5,390 nucleotides of DNA. Origin: Firmicutes bacterium UBA993. Its GTDB lineage: Bacteria; Bacillota; Dethiobacteria; DTU022. Position 1 is the first letter of the stretch; the number at the start of each line of letters is the position of its first letter. This document shows positions 1 to 5,390 of the stretch, piece by piece. Location: the NCBI GenBank assembly GCA_002292015.1, contig DBBD01000053.1, forward strand, positions 1 to 5,390, given 5' to 3'. A program made the translations under genes and the position numbers. The notes beneath the pieces are model-generated. The model saw nothing but the letters and a program-made list of their open reading frames with translations. It was not told where the DNA came from and made no database searches.

Positions 1-345
1 CGAATAGCGTTACCGCGCTTTGAAGCCGGGGCTTAGTGTGGTGCAGCGATCGTGAGTAGGTGGAGTGTTTTTAAGGGTTAGTCGGCTGCAGGTAGTGTTT
101 GATAAATTGGGTAGATTATACCCCCCCAGATAAGGCAAGTATTTTTTTAAGGTTCGAAAAAGTTATTTTGTTTCGAGCTTCTTCGCTGTCACGAATTTTT
201 ACTTTGCAATCGACTAGGCGGATGAGGTGAAAACGGTGCCCCATGACCGCGCATATTTTACAACAAAATTTGTATGATAACCCCAAAAACCCTTTAAGCA
301 AAGCCGTTTATGGATGGCTCATGAAAAGTTAAACTTTACTCTTTA
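1..345. other. Upstream non-coding region, no gene supported
   Basis: This stretch is visibly richer in A/T than the genes that follow and has frequent stop codons on the + strand. The only open + strand start is an 11-codon tail ending at TAG 34-36, too short to assign. A minus-strand frame at 116-301 has only a TTG start with no ribosome binding site and resembles nothing I recognise. A T7 run at 142-148 is not directly preceded by a stable GC-rich hairpin, so I do not call a terminator. Small dyads are present (GGGTA/TACCC at 109-123; 263-273; 325-337), as is an imperfect hairpin at 218-250. I see no tRNA, rRNA or recognisable riboswitch. It probably separates an upstream unit from the nrdR operon. 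Confidence 0.6.
325..337. repeat. 13-bp perfect dyad upstream of the -35 box
   Basis: AAAGTT-A-AACTTT is a perfect 6+1+6 inverted repeat ending four bases before the putative -35 hexamer of the nrdR promoter. Its position suits an operator for a second regulator or simply an A/T-rich upstream promoter element. I cannot match it to a named binding site. Short palindromes in A/T-rich DNA can arise by chance. Confidence 0.35.
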
Positions 346-370
346 CGCACAATATATTGTGGTTTATAAT
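342..370 (+). promoter_or_regulatory. Sigma-A-type promoter of the nrdR operon
   Basis: TTTACG (342-347) matches the -35 consensus TTGACA at four of six positions. It is separated by exactly 17 bases from a perfect -10 hexamer TATAAT (365-370). Transcription would start near 376-378, leaving a leader of about 29 bases before the nrdR ATG at 406. This also argues against the in-frame ATG at 376, which would lie at or before the transcript's 5' end. It is the only convincing promoter I see in the window and probably drives all five genes. Confidence 0.8.
347..362 (+). promoter_or_regulatory. NrdR box 1 (upstream operator)
   Basis: The 10-base core CAATATATTG (350-359) matches the published NrdR-box core CwATATATwG at every position, and the outer bases match partly (consensus acaCwAtATaTwGtgt). 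It fills most of the -35/-10 spacer of the promoter. NrdR binding here would be expected to block RNA polymerase. Together with box 2 it forms the usual tandem arrangement. Confidence 0.85.
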
Positions 371-377
371 ATGACAT

Positions 378-393
378 GTGCAATATGTTGATG
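378..393 (+). promoter_or_regulatory. NrdR box 2 (downstream operator)
   Basis: The core CAATATGTTG (381-390) matches the NrdR-box core at nine of ten positions. Its centre is 31 bp from that of box 1, close to three helical turns. This is the pair spacing known for NrdR operators, and it places both boxes on the same DNA face. The box covers the expected transcription start region and ends at the nrdR ribosome binding site. Confidence 0.8.
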
Positions 394-398
394 GGAGG
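393..398 (+). promoter_or_regulatory. Ribosome binding site of nrdR
   Basis: GGGAGG lies seven bases before the ATG at 406. This site decides the start: translation from 406 gives the canonical N-terminus MKCPFC, whereas the in-frame ATG at 376 has no such site and would add ten residues untypical of NrdR. Confidence 0.85.
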
Positions 399-405
399 AC
401 TTTTT

Positions 406-909
406 ATGAAGTGCCCTTTTTGTAATGAAACCGATACCCGGGTTCTCGATTCGAGGGCCGCCCGGGATGCTGCCACTGTCAGGCGCAGGCGCCAGTGCAC
501 GGCCTGTAGCGACCGTTTTACAACTATGGAAAAAATCGAGGAAGAACCGCTGGTGGTAATTAAAAGAGACGGCCGCCGCGAGCTTTTCGATGCATCCAAA
601 ATCCTCAAAGGTCTGCTGTTGGCCGGGCGGAAACGCAACATTCCGCTTGCCCGCTGGGAAGAAGTTGTGGAAAACTTAGAGCAGGAGCTGCGCAGCAACT
701 ATATTCGAGAGGTGCCGACCGACCGGATCGGGGATCTTATCCTGGCCTGCTTGCGCGATATTGATGAGGTGGCTTATGTCAGGTTTGCTTCAGTATTCCG
801 GCAGTTTCCCGATGTTGAAGCCTTTATGATTGCGCTGGAAACGATGCTCTCAGAAAAAAAGGCAGCAGCTAGCTCGCGAACAGGGCGGGCGCACAGTGAA
901 TTGAAGTAA
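406..909 (+). CDS. nrdR: Transcriptional repressor NrdR
   Basis: This 167-residue protein is the nucleotide-sensing repressor of ribonucleotide reductase genes. Residues 1-47 form the zinc ribbon, with Cys3, Cys6, Cys31 and Cys34 (CPFC and CTAC), the VLDSR element and the basic stretch RRRRQC before RFTT. Residues from about 49 to 140 form the ATP-cone, opening with VIKRDGRRELFD. In the family this cone binds ATP or dATP and switches the oligomeric state and DNA binding. The tail after about residue 149 (lysine/alanine/serine-rich, around 18 residues) makes it a little longer than the usual ~150 and looks disordered. Two NrdR boxes around its own promoter suggest autoregulation together with nrdD and nrdG. 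Its stop codon overlaps the first possible ATG of nrdD. Identification is secure; the operator logic is inferred from known family behaviour. Confidence 0.97.
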   Translation: MKCPFCNETDTRVLDSRAARDAATVRRRRQCTACSDRFTTMEKIEEEPLVVIKRDGRRELFDASKILKGLLLAGRKRNIPLARWEEVVENLEQELRSNYIREVPTDRIGDLILACLRDIDEVAYVRFASVFRQFPDVEAFMIALETMLSEKKAAASSRTGRAHSELK

Positions 910-915
910 TGAACC

Positions 916-921
916 GGGGGG
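916..921 (+). promoter_or_regulatory. Ribosome binding site deciding the nrdD start
   Basis: GGGGGG lies eight bases before ATG 930 and five before GTG 927, and can pair with the anti-Shine-Dalgarno CCUCC through G-U wobble. The earlier in-frame ATG at 909, which overlaps the nrdR stop as TAATG, has only a weak purine stretch ahead of it. I therefore prefer 930, although coupled initiation at 909 cannot be excluded. Confidence 0.5.
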
Positions 922-929
922 ATCTGGTG

Positions 930-3023
930 ATGAAAAAAAAAGCGGCAGCATCTGAATTAGTGGACGGGCAAAAGTCCGCAAATGCCTTTAAGGAGATTCG
1001 CAAACGCGACGGCCGGGTAATGCCCTTTGATGCCGGGAAGATCACCGCCGCTATATTTAAAGCAGTAACTGCCGTGGGAGGCAGCGATCGGGCTATAGCT
1101 GAAAACCTGACCCGCCAGGTAATCAGCAGCCTGCTGGAGAAAGCTCACAGCGCAATCATCCCCACCGTTGAAGAGGTTCAGGATGAGGTGGAGATCGCAC
1201 TGATTGAAAGCGGCCATGCCCGCACCGCTAAAGCATACATTCTCTACCGGGATCGCCGGACGCGTATCCGCGACGCTAAATCGGAACTGATGGATGTGGT
1301 GAAAGATATCCTGGTAGAAACCAGCCGGGAAAATGCCAACATCAGCAATTCACCCTCGGCCAAGATGCTGCAGATCGCCTCGGCGGCCAGCAAGCAGTAT
1401 TACTTAAGCAATCTGATCCCGGAAGAATATGCCCGGGCTCACGAGGACGGAGCGATGCATATTCATGATCTCGATTATTATAGTAAAACATTAAACTGCC
1501 TGCAAATCGACCTGGCCAAGCTGCTGCAGCAGGGTTTTAACACCGGCTACGGATATATCCGCCCTCCGAAGCGAACTGGGTCGGCCGCTGCCCAGGCGGC
1601 CATCATCCTGCAGAGCAACCAGAACGATATGTTTGGCGGGCAGAGCTTCCCCCATTTTGACCGCAGCATGGGCGAAGTTATCCGCAGCTTCAAAACTGCC
1701 CCCGGCTATGATGAGATCTACCAGGCAATGGAAGGGTTAATCTATAATCTAAACACTATGCACTCCCGGGCCGGTGCCCAGGTGCCTTTTAGTTCCCTGA
1801 ACTTCGGCACCGAGACAACAGATGAGGGGCGCATGATCATCAGGGCAGTGCTGGAGGCTTTTCGTCGCGGCTTGGGTAGAGGTGAAACACCGATTTTTCC
1901 CAATCTCGTTTTTCGGGTTAAGGAGGGTGTCAACTTAAATCCCGGCGATCCTAACCACGATCTTTACCGCCTGGCGCTCCAAGTCGCTGCCCGTCGGATG
2001 AACCCGACTTTCAGCTTTATGGACAGCAGCTTTAATAAAGCTTACGGTGACGAAGTTTCCTATATGGGTTGCCGGACCAGGGTGGTTGCTAACCGGCACG
2101 GCGCTGCAGTGTCGGCCGGACGCGGAAATATCGCCCCGGTGACCCTGAACTTGCCGCGGATTGTCTTAGAAAGTAAAGGCCAACAGGAACTCTTCTTTGT
2201 TCAGCTCGATCGGATAATGCGCACTGCAGCCCGTCAGCTTTTGCACCGTTTTGAGGTACTGTCCCGGCTTCAGACCCGCGATCTGCCCTTTTTGATGGGC
2301 CAGAAGCTTTATCTCGGATCTGACAAACTTGGCCCGGACGATACAATCCGCGAGGTGATCAAGCACGGTACGCTGGCCATCGGTTTTATCGGCTTGGCTG
2401 AAACCCTGCAGATGTTGATTGGCAGGCATCACGGTGAAGATCAGGAGGCGCTGAAACTGGGGCTGCAAATTGTCGATCACATGCGCCGGCGCATTGACAG
2501 CTACGCTGAAGAATACGATTTGAACATGGTGCTGGTTGCCACACCGGCCGAAGGGCTGGCCGGTCGATTTGTGAAAATGGACCGGGAACGTTTTGGTACA
2601 ATTCCGGGTGTAACCGATAAAGAATACTACAGCAACTCTTTTCATATCCCGGTTTATTACGCGATGTCGATGTTTGATAAGATCGCCGCTGAGGGGCAGT
2701 TCCACCGCCTGTGCAATGCCGGGCATATCAGTTACACTGAATTGGAGGCACCGCCGGCCAACAATATCGATGCGGTTGATACTGTAATCCGTAAGATGGC
2801 TGCTTCTGATTTTGGTTACGGAGGGATAAACTTTCCGATCGACGAGTGTCGCAGCTGTGCTCACTGTGGTGTTCTTAGCAGCAATTGCCCCGCATGCGGA
2901 AGCTACGATATCAGGAGAATTCGTCGGATAACCGGTTATCTGTCTACCGATGAACGCTTTAACGAAGCTAAGTATAGTGAACTTAAAGATCGCCGGGTTC
3001 ACTATCAGGCTGATGATCGCTGA
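930..3023 (+). CDS. nrdD: Anaerobic (class III) ribonucleoside-triphosphate reductase
   Basis: This is the catalytic subunit that reduces ribonucleoside triphosphates to deoxyribonucleotides without oxygen, using a glycyl radical. From ATG 930 it has 697 residues; from the alternative ATG 909 it has 704, the numbering used here. Residues ~27-120 are an N-terminal ATP-cone (KEIRKRDGRV) for allosteric activity control. The barrel carries the expected active-site cysteines: Cys197 in NCLQID and Cys388 in YMGCRTR. Near the C-terminus is a cysteine-rich zinc site (Cys647, Cys650, Cys660, Cys663, with an extra Cys653), followed by the glycyl-radical loop RRITGYL with Gly676 (codon 2934-2936). The length is normal and the frame intact. 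The start is followed by an unusual A9 run encoding lysines. The stop overlaps the nrdG start. I did not assign the reductant subtype (formate or redoxin); no redoxin gene is in view. Confidence 0.97.
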   Translation: MKKKAAASELVDGQKSANAFKEIRKRDGRVMPFDAGKITAAIFKAVTAVGGSDRAIAENLTRQVISSLLEKAHSAIIPTVEEVQDEVEIALIESGHARTAKAYILYRDRRTRIRDAKSELMDVVKDILVETSRENANISNSPSAKMLQIASAASKQYYLSNLIPEEYARAHEDGAMHIHDLDYYSKTLNCLQIDLAKLLQQGFNTGYGYIRPPKRTGSAAAQAAIILQSNQNDMFGGQSFPHFDRSMGEVIRSFKTAPGYDEIYQAMEGLIYNLNTMHSRAGAQVPFSSLNFGTETTDEGRMIIRAVLEAFRRGLGRGETPIFPNLVFRVKEGVNLNPGDPNHDLYRLALQVAARRMNPTFSFMDSSFNKAYGDEVSYMGCRTRVVANRHGAAVSAGRGNIAPVTLNLPRIVLESKGQQELFFVQLDRIMRTAARQLLHRFEVLSRLQTRDLPFLMGQKLYLGSDKLGPDDTIREVIKHGTLAIGFIGLAETLQMLIGRHHGEDQEALKLGLQIVDHMRRRIDSYAEEYDLNMVLVATPAEGLAGRFVKMDRERFGTIPGVTDKEYYSNSFHIPVYYAMSMFDKIAAEGQFHRLCNAGHISYTELEAPPANNIDAVDTVIRKMAASDFGYGGINFPIDECRSCAHCGVLSSNCPACGSYDIRRIRRITGYLSTDERFNEAKYSELKDRRVHYQADDR

Positions 3024-3565
3024 TGATGCTGCAGTTGGCAGGGTTTAAAGCAGAAAGCATTGTTGACGGGCCGGGAGTCCGGGCAACTATATATTTCCAG
3101 GGATGCCCGCATCGCTGCCACGGCTGCCACAACCCGGAAACACACGATCCGGAAAGTGGTTTAAGAATTTCTATCAGTGATTTGATGGCAATGATCAAGA
3201 AAAGTTCCGCTATATCCGGTGTAACCTTTTCCGGTGGCGAACCTTTTATGCAAGCTTCTGCTGCCGCATTGCTCGCCGACCAGGTAAGAGCGCTCGGTTT
3301 GAACTTGGTTGTCTACAGCGGTTATCCGTACGAAAAACTGATCGCTGTAAGCTACTTAGATCCCTCGATCCGGCATTTGCTGGCGGTAACCTGGTTGCTG
3401 ATTGACGGACCCTTTCTGAAGGGTGAGCAGGATTTTAACCTTCCCTTTCGTGGTTCACGTAACCAACGCGTTATCGATCTTACGCAAACCATGCTAGAAG
3501 GCAATCTGGTCGAGTGGAAAGGTTTGGACAATGGCTATGAGCAACAGGTCTTTTTCGCTGAGTAA
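3023..3565 (+). CDS. nrdG: Anaerobic ribonucleotide reductase activating protein (radical SAM)
   Basis: This 180-residue radical-SAM enzyme cleaves S-adenosylmethionine at a 4Fe-4S cluster and abstracts hydrogen from the NrdD glycine to create the glycyl radical. The cluster motif CxxxCxxC is Cys28, Cys32 and Cys35 (GCPHRCHGCHNP). It is preceded by the family signature DGPGVR (15-20). The SAM-contacting GGEP is at 71-74 in TFSGGEP, and the late DGPF and FRGSRNQR motifs are typical of NrdG. Size and motifs agree with a complete, active protein. Its ATG overlaps the nrdD stop (TGATG) with no strong ribosome binding site, so it is probably translated by coupling to nrdD; the second codon is also ATG. 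Its 3' end overlaps pgeF by 35 bases. Confidence 0.97.
   Translation: MMLQLAGFKAESIVDGPGVRATIYFQGCPHRCHGCHNPETHDPESGLRISISDLMAMIKKSSAISGVTFSGGEPFMQASAAALLADQVRALGLNLVVYSGYPYEKLIAVSYLDPSIRHLLAVTWLLIDGPFLKGEQDFNLPFRGSRNQRVIDLTQTMLEGNLVEWKGLDNGYEQQVFFAE
3516..3522 (+). promoter_or_regulatory. Ribosome binding site of pgeF inside nrdG
   Basis: GGAAAGG lies eight bases before ATG 3531, inside the end of nrdG. It favours 3531 over the in-frame ATG at 3537, which would sit fourteen bases away. Confidence 0.6.
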
Positions 3566-4385
3566 GCACGGCAACCTGGCCTATCTGCATGCCACGCTGC
3601 TCTCTACAAGCAACTTGGTGGAACATGCATTCTCAACGCGCACAGGGGGTTGCAGCACCGGTAACCTGGCGTCGCTCAACATGGCTTTTCATGCCGGGGA
3701 TAGTGCAGCCAGGGTGCTTGAAAACAGGCGCCGCTTTTTTAAACTCTTTCAGGCTGATTACCGGCAGATCGTCTCGGCGATCCAGGTGCATGGTACGCAG
3801 ATAGCTGCGTTCGGCAGCAGCCACAAAGGGGCAGGAGCGCTACCGCAAAGCGCAAAAGTAAGATGTGACGCCCTGGTAACCACTGAGCCGGGCCTGGTCC
3901 TATCAGCTTATGCCGCCGACTGTCAACTTCTCTATTTTTGCGCATTGGACAGACCGCTTGTGGCCCTTGCTCATGCCGGTAAACAGGGTGCACTGAGAGG
4001 GTTTGGGCTTAAAGTGGTTCAGTGCCTTGAGAAATGGTATCGGGTAAGGCCGGACCGTCTGCTGGCAGCCTTGAGCCCCGTAATCTGCCGGAGCTGCTAC
4101 CAGGTAGGAAGTGAAGACGCAGAAGCATTCCGGCAGGCAGGCTGGGGGGCCATAAGTTATCTCGAGCCTGCAGATTCCGGAAATTATCAACTTGATTTAG
4201 GGGCAATAAACCACGACCAACTGCTGACGGCCGGCTTAATTGATGATAATATTGCTTTAAGCGGGTTATGCACATCGTGCAACCCGGAGCTATTCTATTC
4301 CTACCGGCGCGATCTCGGCAAAACCGGTAGGATGATCGGGTTTATTGCCATAAAAACGGAGTTGCGGGGTAACGATATTGGATAA
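3531..4385 (+). CDS. pgeF: Peptidoglycan editing factor PgeF / YfiH-YlmD family (DUF152)
   Basis: This 284-residue cytoplasmic protein belongs to the family formerly called polyphenol oxidase or laccase domain. Members include E. coli PgeF (YfiH), which prevents L-serine misincorporation in peptidoglycan precursors, and YlmD/LACC1, which act on purine nucleosides. The motifs come in the usual order: HAFSTRTGG near 32-40, QVHGTQ with His87, AADCQLL with Cys131, AHAG with His148, then TSCNPELFYSYRRD and TGRMIGFI at the C-terminus. His87, Cys131 and His148 are the expected metal-binding, catalytic set. One oddity is that the usual HAGWRG/HAGWKG reads HAGKQG (148-153), losing the conserved tryptophan and basic residue. 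The frame is intact and the length normal, so it is probably not a pseudogene, but activity or specificity may differ. It overlaps nrdG by 35 bases and the next gene by 8, implying co-translation. Which activity dominates here is unknown. Confidence 0.92.
   Translation: MAMSNRSFSLSKHGNLAYLHATLLSTSNLVEHAFSTRTGGCSTGNLASLNMAFHAGDSAARVLENRRRFFKLFQADYRQIVSAIQVHGTQIAAFGSSHKGAGALPQSAKVRCDALVTTEPGLVLSAYAADCQLLYFCALDRPLVALAHAGKQGALRGFGLKVVQCLEKWYRVRPDRLLAALSPVICRSCYQVGSEDAEAFRQAGWGAISYLEPADSGNYQLDLGAINHDQLLTAGLIDDNIALSGLCTSCNPELFYSYRRDLGKTGRMIGFIAIKTELRGNDIG
4366..4369 (+). promoter_or_regulatory. Ribosome binding site for a TTG start
   Basis: GGGG, with GGAG a few bases earlier (4358-4361), lies eight bases ahead of TTG 4378 inside the end of pgeF. 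An in-frame TAA at 4351-4353 limits how far upstream the next gene can begin, and no ATG or GTG occurs between it and the TTG. Confidence 0.55.
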
Positions 4386-5390
4386 AAAGCGCCTGCGACA
4401 GGCAAAACAGCGGTTTGAGGTGCTGCCCGGAAAAGGAAAGCGTTTTAGCTTCATCAACATCAGGCAGGCGGCTGTATTTTATATCTTTTTACTGCTAGCG
4501 GTGGTAATTTTGGTCCAACTTGGATATCACTGGCTTGGAGAACAATTCCAATCATGGCGCCTGGGAGTAGTAGAGGCCGAGCTGGGTCACATGCAGCAAC
4601 AGGCTGAAATACGCGGGATTGTAACCCGACATGAAACGGTAATTACCGCGCCTGTTGATGGGGTTATCCTTCAACTGGCCGCCGCCGGTGAACGTGTTCC
4701 GGTGGGCTCTGAACTGGCCAGGATCGGCCAGCTGACACCAGACGAGTTTGAGTTACTGCTCAATTCCGCGGAACCCGGGTTAGGCGAAGAGTTGTGGGAT
4801 AGGATCCAGCAACACTGGCAGGATGTTTTCCAGGAAGAAGGGAATGAACCTCTTGAAGCGGGAGGAGCCATGCCTATATTTACCAGTGTTGTTACTGTAG
4901 ATAGTCCCAAGGCGGGGTTAGTATCATATTATCTGGATACCTGGGAAAGCTATAGCCACCCCGTTTACCTTTCTGAAGAAGTGTTGGAGACAGCAGTTCC
5001 CGCCGGAACTTATACTGTCGAAGGCGCTCTGGTGCAGCGTGGACAGCCGATCTTAAAAATTGTCGATAACTGGCAGTGGTTTTTTTGCGCTGTCGTCCCC
5101 TTTCACCCGGGTCGTTTAATCGCTGCATTACCGCAGGTGGAATTTCACTTTGAATTCGCCCCGGAAGATCCGGTAAAGGCCACTTTAATCAGCCAGGAAA
5201 TTGACGAAGCTGCACAGGAAATACACCTGACCTACCGGATTGATAGACAGCTGTCTGGATTTGACTTGGTGCGTCTGACCATTGCAACTTTGCTCTATGA
5301 ACAGAAGAGCGGTATAATTGTGCCTGAAGCAGCTATTTTTATAATAGATAATGTACCAGGGGTGTATTTAAACCAGTCCGGTCGGGTGGT
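4378..5390 (+). CDS. HlyD/RND-adaptor-like membrane protein (partial, runs off right edge)
   Basis: The frame is open from TTG 4378 to the window end, giving 337 codons with no stop. The basic N-terminus (KKRLRQAKQR; K19, K21, R22) is followed by one hydrophobic segment at about residues 31-50. By the positive-inside rule this is a signal anchor with the rest outside the membrane. Residues ~79-117 resemble the first half of a barrel-sandwich (lipoyl-like) hybrid domain, with ITAPVDGVI and the turn GERVPVGSEL. A second half follows at ~178-229 (KAGLVSYYLD, RGQPILKIVD), then beta-rich sequence resembling an adaptor beta-barrel. The segment between the halves (118-177) is short and only partly helical, so no long coiled-coil hairpin is visible. 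The first internal ATG would remove the membrane segment, so TTG is preferred. The gene overlaps pgeF by 8 bases. The transported substrate, partners and even a transport role are unknown. Confidence 0.82.
   Translation, partial: MDKKRLRQAKQRFEVLPGKGKRFSFINIRQAAVFYIFLLLAVVILVQLGYHWLGEQFQSWRLGVVEAELGHMQQQAEIRGIVTRHETVITAPVDGVILQLAAAGERVPVGSELARIGQLTPDEFELLLNSAEPGLGEELWDRIQQHWQDVFQEEGNEPLEAGGAMPIFTSVVTVDSPKAGLVSYYLDTWESYSHPVYLSEEVLETAVPAGTYTVEGALVQRGQPILKIVDNWQWFFCAVVPFHPGRLIAALPQVEFHFEFAPEDPVKATLISQEIDEAAQEIHLTYRIDRQLSGFDLVRLTIATLLYEQKSGIIVPEAAIFIIDNVPGVYLNQSGRV

Noticed and set aside
109..148. GGGTA/TACCC hairpin followed by a T7 run as an intrinsic terminator
   Set aside because: The stem is only five pairs and is separated from the T run by about 18 bases, which is too far for a standard terminator.
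147..178. tRNA-like GGTTCGAA and the dyad GTTCGAAA/TTTCGAGC
   Set aside because: No matching T-arm stem, acceptor stem or anticodon arm can be built. The dyad has no T run in either direction, so neither a tRNA nor a terminator is supported.
116..301. A 61-codon open frame on the minus strand
   Set aside because: It begins with TTG, has no ribosome binding site, has a stop three codons upstream and matches no family I recognise. A frame of this length is expected by chance in such DNA.
376..405. Upstream ATG of nrdR adding ten residues
   Set aside because: It lies at the predicted transcription start and partly within NrdR box 2. The strong GGGAGG before 406 and the canonical MKCPFC N-terminus fit the later start.
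855..872. A AAA AAG slippery heptamer in frame near the end of nrdR, suggesting a programmed -1 frameshift into nrdD
   Set aside because: The -1 frame meets TAG at 870-872, so no fusion could form, and I see no clear stimulatory hairpin downstream. It would at most trim the tail of NrdR.
2166..3002. Long 278-codon minus-strand open frame inside nrdD
   Set aside because: It lies wholly opposite nrdD, whose motifs are clear. It has no recognisable domains and is best explained as a shadow of the coding strand's codon pattern.

Overview
The window carries a tightly packed, single-direction (+ strand) gene block typical of an anaerobic Firmicute, probably a clostridial lineage such as the Peptococcaceae or Syntrophomonadaceae. 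The evidence is the purine-rich ribosome binding sites, a TTG start, a sigma-A-type promoter, an oxygen-sensitive class III ribonucleotide reductase, and the pairing of pgeF (ylmD) with a HlyD-like membrane protein. As I recall, that pairing precedes yggS/ylmE and sepF in many Clostridia. The genus cannot be read from the sequence.

Layout: positions 1-345 are A/T-richer and hold no supportable gene, only a few small dyads and a possible hairpin. A clear promoter (342-370) follows, with two NrdR-box-like operators (347-362 and 378-393) placed either side of the -10 hexamer, 31 bp centre to centre. Then come nrdR (406-909), nrdD (930-3023, or from 909), nrdG (3023-3565), pgeF (3531-4385) and the 5' part of a membrane-anchored HlyD/RND-adaptor-like gene (4378-5390, running off the right edge). 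Neighbouring reading frames touch, overlap or lie within about 20 bases, and no terminator is visible, so this looks like one operon.

How the genes work together: NrdD is the anaerobic ribonucleoside-triphosphate reductase and NrdG is the radical-SAM activase that installs its glycyl radical. NrdR is the nucleotide-sensing repressor of ribonucleotide reductase genes and here probably represses its own operon. PgeF is a cytoplasmic YfiH/DUF152-family enzyme linked to peptidoglycan-precursor editing and purine nucleoside metabolism. The last protein probably acts at the outer face of the membrane. The block thus joins deoxynucleotide supply to cell-envelope genes under one NrdR-type promoter.

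I found no mobile element, CRISPR array, RNA gene or wholly new system. The points most worth a second look are the NrdR-operator/promoter architecture with the envelope genes downstream of it, the altered HAGWRG-type motif in PgeF, and the orphan adaptor-like membrane protein with a TTG start and a short hairpin region.
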